8,278 nt of DNA. Origin: JAHJGG01 sp041658785. Its GTDB lineage: Bacteria; Patescibacteriota; Patescibacteriia; Magasanikbacterales; UBA922. Below are positions 6,067-8,278 of the stretch, one piece after another. Each line of letters opens with the position of its first letter. Position 1 is the first letter of the stretch. The stretch lies in contig JBAZZL010000044.1 in NCBI GenBank assembly GCA_041658785.1, positions 1 to 8,278 on the forward strand, written 5' to 3'. The notes beneath the pieces are model-generated. The model searched no databases, had not been told where the DNA came from, and was given only the letters and a program-made list of their open reading frames with translations. Position numbers and translations under genes: made by a program.

Positions 6067-7458
6067 ATGACTACCCAACCTACCATCTTGATCAAAAAAG
6101 CCGACGGCAGTATGGCGCGCGTTTCTTTGGATGAGTTTAGAAAAAAATACCAAGTAAATAAGCCGGCTGATAATTTGAAAGCGGATTTGCCGGAAGAAAT
6201 TAAGATGGAAGAAGAAATAGGAAATAGGGAAACAGAGAAATTGGAAATTGGAAATTGGAAATTAGAAAACGGAAAACCGGTTTTGAGTCTGCCGAAGGAT
6301 TTGCCGCTAGAAATTCAACCGGCGGAGGAAATTACGAAGCGGACAACGGAGAACAATCCTGCGGCGGCAGTTCCAATGATTGAAGGAGAAACACACTTGA
6401 CATCCTCCGCGCCGGTGAAGGAAATATTTGCAGACGAGGCGGCGGCGCGTTATCTGGCCGTCAAAATAGCCGATAATCTGAAAGCCCGGCCTTTGCCGCC
6501 AGCCCCGGCTGCCAGCGCCAAAAAGCAAGAGGAAAAAGATAATTTGGCAAGCGGAAAAAAATTTGAAGTTTGGAATGATGAAGATCGCCGTTCGCTCTTG
6601 GAAGAAGAAGGATTTGGATCGGAGTTCGCGAACGCGGCGGCCAAGAAACCGGCGCAAGACGATTTTCTCAACAAGATTTTGCCAAAGTTGAATTTCGCCA
6701 TTGCCAAAGAATTGCAACCCAGGCTATATTATATTATTTTGTCGCGAGTGAATGGAGTGAGGGATGATGGTCAGTTTTTTTCATATTTAGTGAATGAGCA
6801 AAGTAAAGGCGGACTGGGATTGAACGAAGAACAGGCAAAACGTTTGGCAGAGGCGGTAAAGGAGGCTTTTAACTTATCCGCGGACAGGCGGAGGCTGGCA
6901 AAAAGGGTAAGAAAAATTGAGAAACAAGGAAGCAAGAAATATGAAAATAAAATAACAGAGGAGGAGGAAGAACAAAAGCCCGAGATCCGAAGTATTGAAT
7001 CCGAGAATCAGCGCTTATCATCCGAAAAGGCGGGTTATCACCACGATCCGAGGCGGCAGGGCAGACAGATAATGCATGACGCGACGCTACCCCAATCCGC
7101 GCCACAGACGGAAAGAATTGAAGAGAAGGAAGAAGAAAAGGATATTATCGGACCGATTGACGAGCTGGCAGCGTTTTCTCTGCACGATTTTCATCGCTTG
7201 TCCGCCAATGCCAAAGAAGCGGGGGAACTGCTCTGGAAAAAGTTTTTAGTATTAAAGCAGGAGTCGTATCTATTGTTTATCAAAGCCAAACAGGCATGGC
7301 AGACCAGCCCTTTATTTCGGCAATATCAAGACAGCATAGAAACAGCATTAAAGAGCGGGCAGAAAATAGAGCCGATGCTGGTAAGCGGCGGGCCGGGAGA
7401 AAGATTGAGAATAGGGGAGTTTAAGGCGATTGTTATTTTGAATAAACATCTGTATTGA
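6067..7458 (+). CDS. Unrecognised charged protein of the PrgI locus with conserved-looking C-terminal domain
   Basis: 463 residues, family not named. A short N-terminal motif (residues 4-14, Q-P-T-I-L-I-K-K-A-D-G) is followed by a low-complexity Lys/Glu linker, a helical module (~195-285), a second Glu-rich linker (~295-358), and a compact helical C-terminal domain (~360-463) starting I-I-G-P-I-D-E-L and ending near the stop. From memory, similar C-terminal domains occur in Patescibacteria proteins beside prgI/virB4; I cannot verify this. There is no signal peptide or membrane segment, so it is probably a cytoplasmic accessory of the secretion-like system. I prefer the ATG at 6067 because the duplicate at 5589 starts at the matching ATG; a GTG at 6061 is the alternative. 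There is no strong Shine-Dalgarno. Residues 51-67 are encoded by an inserted 7-nt repeat array and 69-79 by a second repeat-like segment, so the first linker has grown from repeats. Confidence 0.85.
   Translation: MTTQPTILIKKADGSMARVSLDEFRKKYQVNKPADNLKADLPEEIKMEEEIGNRETEKLEIGNWKLENGKPVLSLPKDLPLEIQPAEEITKRTTENNPAAAVPMIEGETHLTSSAPVKEIFADEAAARYLAVKIADNLKARPLPPAPAASAKKQEEKDNLASGKKFEVWNDEDRRSLLEEEGFGSEFANAAAKKPAQDDFLNKILPKLNFAIAKELQPRLYYIILSRVNGVRDDGQFFSYLVNEQSKGGLGLNEEQAKRLAEAVKEAFNLSADRRRLAKRVRKIEKQGSKKYENKITEEEEEQKPEIRSIESENQRLSSEKAGYHHDPRRQGRQIMHDATLPQSAPQTERIEEKEEEKDIIGPIDELAAFSLHDFHRLSANAKEAGELLWKKFLVLKQESYLLFIKAKQAWQTSPLFRQYQDSIETALKSGQKIEPMLVSGGPGERLRIGEFKAIVILNKHLY
6218..6268 (+). repeat. 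7-nt repeat array inside the coding frame
   Basis: TAGGAAA (6218-6224) and a related unit, then an irregular stretch, then TTGGAAA three times (6241-6261) and TTAGAAA (6262-6268). These are the same heptamers as at 5649-5690 and 7460-7735. The frame stays open and the array encodes residues 51-67 of the host gene (…L-E-I-G-N-W-K-L-E…). Because 7 is not a multiple of 3, each repeat is read in a shifting frame. Confidence 0.8.
6271..6303 (+). repeat. Possible in-frame REP-like segment
   Basis: Directly after the in-frame heptamers, the sequence encodes G-K-P-V-L-S-L-P-K-D-L with the core TCTGCCGAAGGAT. This resembles a widespread dispersed repeat core (CTGTCGAAGG-like) whose translation gives V-L-S-L-S-K peptides in many genomes. 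There is only one copy in the window, so the call rests on recognition alone. Confidence 0.35.
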
Positions 7459-7459
7459 A

Positions 7460-7735
7460 TTGGAAATTGGAAATTGGAAATTGGAAACTGGAAATTGGAA
7501 ACTTGAAATTAGAAATTGGAAATTGAGAATTTGGGGGTTTCTAAAATTTCATATTTCGTGTTTCTAATCACCAATCACCAATCACCAATTTCTAATTTCC
7601 AATCACCAATTTCCAATCACCAATTTCCAATCACCAATTTCTAATTTCAAGTTTCTAATTTCCAATCACCAATTTCCAATCACCAATTTCTAATTTCAAG
7701 TTTCTAATTTCTAATCATCAATTTCATAATTCAAT
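7460..7735. repeat. Large inverted heptamer array filling the gap before prgI
   Basis: Ten heptamers of the TTGGAAA type in + orientation (7460-7529) are followed by a 31-nt unrelated centre (7530-7560) and 25 heptamers in the opposite orientation (7561-7735). These are mostly TTTCCAA, TCACCAA, TTTCTAA and TTTCAAG, and the last three or four are degenerate. The left arm starts one base after the TGA at 7456-7458 and the right arm ends exactly at the ATG of prgI. A 49-nt block of seven heptamers (7610-7658) is perfectly repeated in tandem (7659-7707). The arms can pair imperfectly, e.g. 7495-7522 with 7680-7707 at about 25 of 28 positions. No promoter or Shine-Dalgarno sequence is visible in this 277-base gap. 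Confidence 0.95.
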
Positions 7736-8170
7736 ATGCAACAATTCGTTGTGCCGCAATTTATTGAAGTGGAAGACAAGATCTTCGGGCCTATAACCGT
7801 GCGGCAGTTTTTGATTTTGCTTGTTGCCTGCTTGATTATTTTTATATCATACAAACTGACGGATTTTGCTCTGTTCGTTGCCATACTGGCGCTGGTGGGC
7901 GGCAGCGCGCTGGTGGTGGCTTTTGTAAAAATAAACGGGCAGGCATTTCATTATTTTTTATTAAACATAATTCAGACAGTAAAAAGGCCGAGCCAAAGGG
8001 TGTGGAACAAAAAATATGCCAAAAAAGAGCTGGATTATTTTAGGAAATTTATTGGCGAGGCTGTGGCAGTGAAAGAAGTTGTTGCCAAAGATATCAGGCG
8101 GCGCCATATCAGAGACCTGGCGCTGATTGTGAATACCGGAGGATATTACAAAGGATCATCAGAAACTTGA
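7736..8170 (+). CDS. prgI: PrgI family protein (VirB3-like subunit of a type IV secretion system)
   Basis: A 144-residue membrane protein. It opens with the family signature V-V-P-Q-F-I-E-V-E-D-K-I-F-G-P-I-T-V-R-Q-F (residues 5-25), followed by two close transmembrane helices at about 25-39 and 43-64. A conserved segment, F-L-L-N-I-I-Q-T-V-K-R-P-S-Q-R-V-W (74-90), follows, then a basic, probably cytoplasmic tail. PrgI proteins are small inner-membrane components of Gram-positive-type conjugation machinery, are thought to play the VirB3 role, and normally stand directly before the VirB4 ATPase gene. Patescibacteria commonly carry this pair. The ATG at 7736 is the first start in frame and abuts the heptamer array, with no Shine-Dalgarno. 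The stop overlaps the first unit of the octamer array. The tail is somewhat longer than the two-helix core of the family needs, and its last ~40 residues I cannot assign. Confidence 0.9.
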   Translation: MQQFVVPQFIEVEDKIFGPITVRQFLILLVACLIIFISYKLTDFALFVAILALVGGSALVVAFVKINGQAFHYFLLNIIQTVKRPSQRVWNKKYAKKELDYFRKFIGEAVAVKEVVAKDIRRRHIRDLALIVNTGGYYKGSSET

Positions 8171-8273
8171 GCACTTTAGCACTTTAGCACTCAAGCACTT
8201 TAGCACTCACGTGCTCACGTGCTCACGTGCTCAGGTGCTCAGGTGCTCAGGTGCTCAGGTGCTAAAGTGTTCA
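8170..8273. repeat. Inverted octamer array filling the gap after prgI
   Basis: Thirteen consecutive 8-nt units. Five carry the core AGCACT (AGCACTTT or AGCACTCA, 8170-8209), then eight carry the reverse-complement core GTGCT or GTGTT: CGTGCTCA three times, GGTGCTCA three times, GGTGCTAA, AGTGTTCA (8210-8273). The first unit overlaps the last base of the prgI stop codon, and the array ends two bases before an ATG. At the flip point AGCAC-TCAC-GTGCT can form a tight hairpin, and flanking 5-bp cores can stack with 3-nt internal loops. Confidence 0.95.
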
Positions 8274-8275
8274 GT

Positions 8276-8278
8276 ATG
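8276..8278 (+). other. Possible start codon of the next gene (window edge)
   Basis: The last three bases are ATG, two bases after the octamer array. By analogy with the heptamer array ending exactly at the prgI start, and from the usual prgI-virB4 gene order, this may be the start of a VirB4-type ATPase gene. Nothing downstream is visible. Confidence 0.4.

Noticed and set aside
7460..7735. CRISPR array
   Set aside because: The units are only 7 nt and contiguous with no spacers of constant length, orientation flips in the middle, and no cas gene is visible.
8170..8273. CRISPR or iteron origin from the octamer repeats
   Set aside because: Units are contiguous 8-mers in both orientations with no spacers and no replication initiator gene in the window; iterons are usually longer and directly repeated.

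Overview
The window looks like the chromosome of a Candidate Phyla Radiation (Patescibacteria) bacterium, probably of the Parcubacteria type. The evidence is a PrgI-family protein at 7736-8170, two or three large unrecognised lysine/glutamate-rich or proline-rich proteins beside it, short-period phased DNA repeats between genes, and weak or absent Shine-Dalgarno sites. TGA is a normal stop codon at several genes, which argues against the recoded lineages Gracilibacteria and Absconditabacteria. All confident protein genes are on the + strand. The lineage is inferred from gene content and style, not from a marker gene.

Layout. 12-2882 is a long coiled-coil protein with a proline/glycine-rich, partly collagen-like tail; it may continue upstream of the window. 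2957-4453 is an unrecognised 498-residue protein. 4489-5252 is a NYN-domain ribonuclease gene (4595-5098) with its own terminator, bracketed by two copies of one GC-rich palindromic element. 5240-6060 is a scrap zone. It holds the remnant of what may be an AAA ATPase with a DUF4143-type tail, a 19-codon duplicate of the start of the next real gene, a truncated second NYN gene, and a compact minus-strand unit (promoter, folded leader, intrinsic terminator) that looks like a roughly 100-nt small RNA. 6067-7458 is an unrecognised protein with a conserved-looking C-terminal domain. 7736-8170 is PrgI, the small membrane subunit that usually precedes a VirB4 ATPase in type IV secretion/conjugation loci. 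The window ends on an ATG that may start that next gene.

The most unusual content is the non-coding DNA. The gap before prgI is packed with 7-nt units (10 in one orientation, a 31-nt spacer, then 25 in the opposite orientation) running from the stop codon of one gene to the start codon of the next. The gap after prgI is packed with thirteen 8-nt units of unrelated sequence, also inverted about a centre and also running stop to start. Shorter 7-nt arrays precede both NYN copies, and one array lies inside the reading frame of 6067-7458. I know of no established function for these arrays.

Working picture (inference): a type IV secretion-like gene cluster whose gaps have been remodelled by repeat expansion, inversion and insertion of small cassettes. 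The region between the NYN gene and 6067 records at least one such rearrangement.
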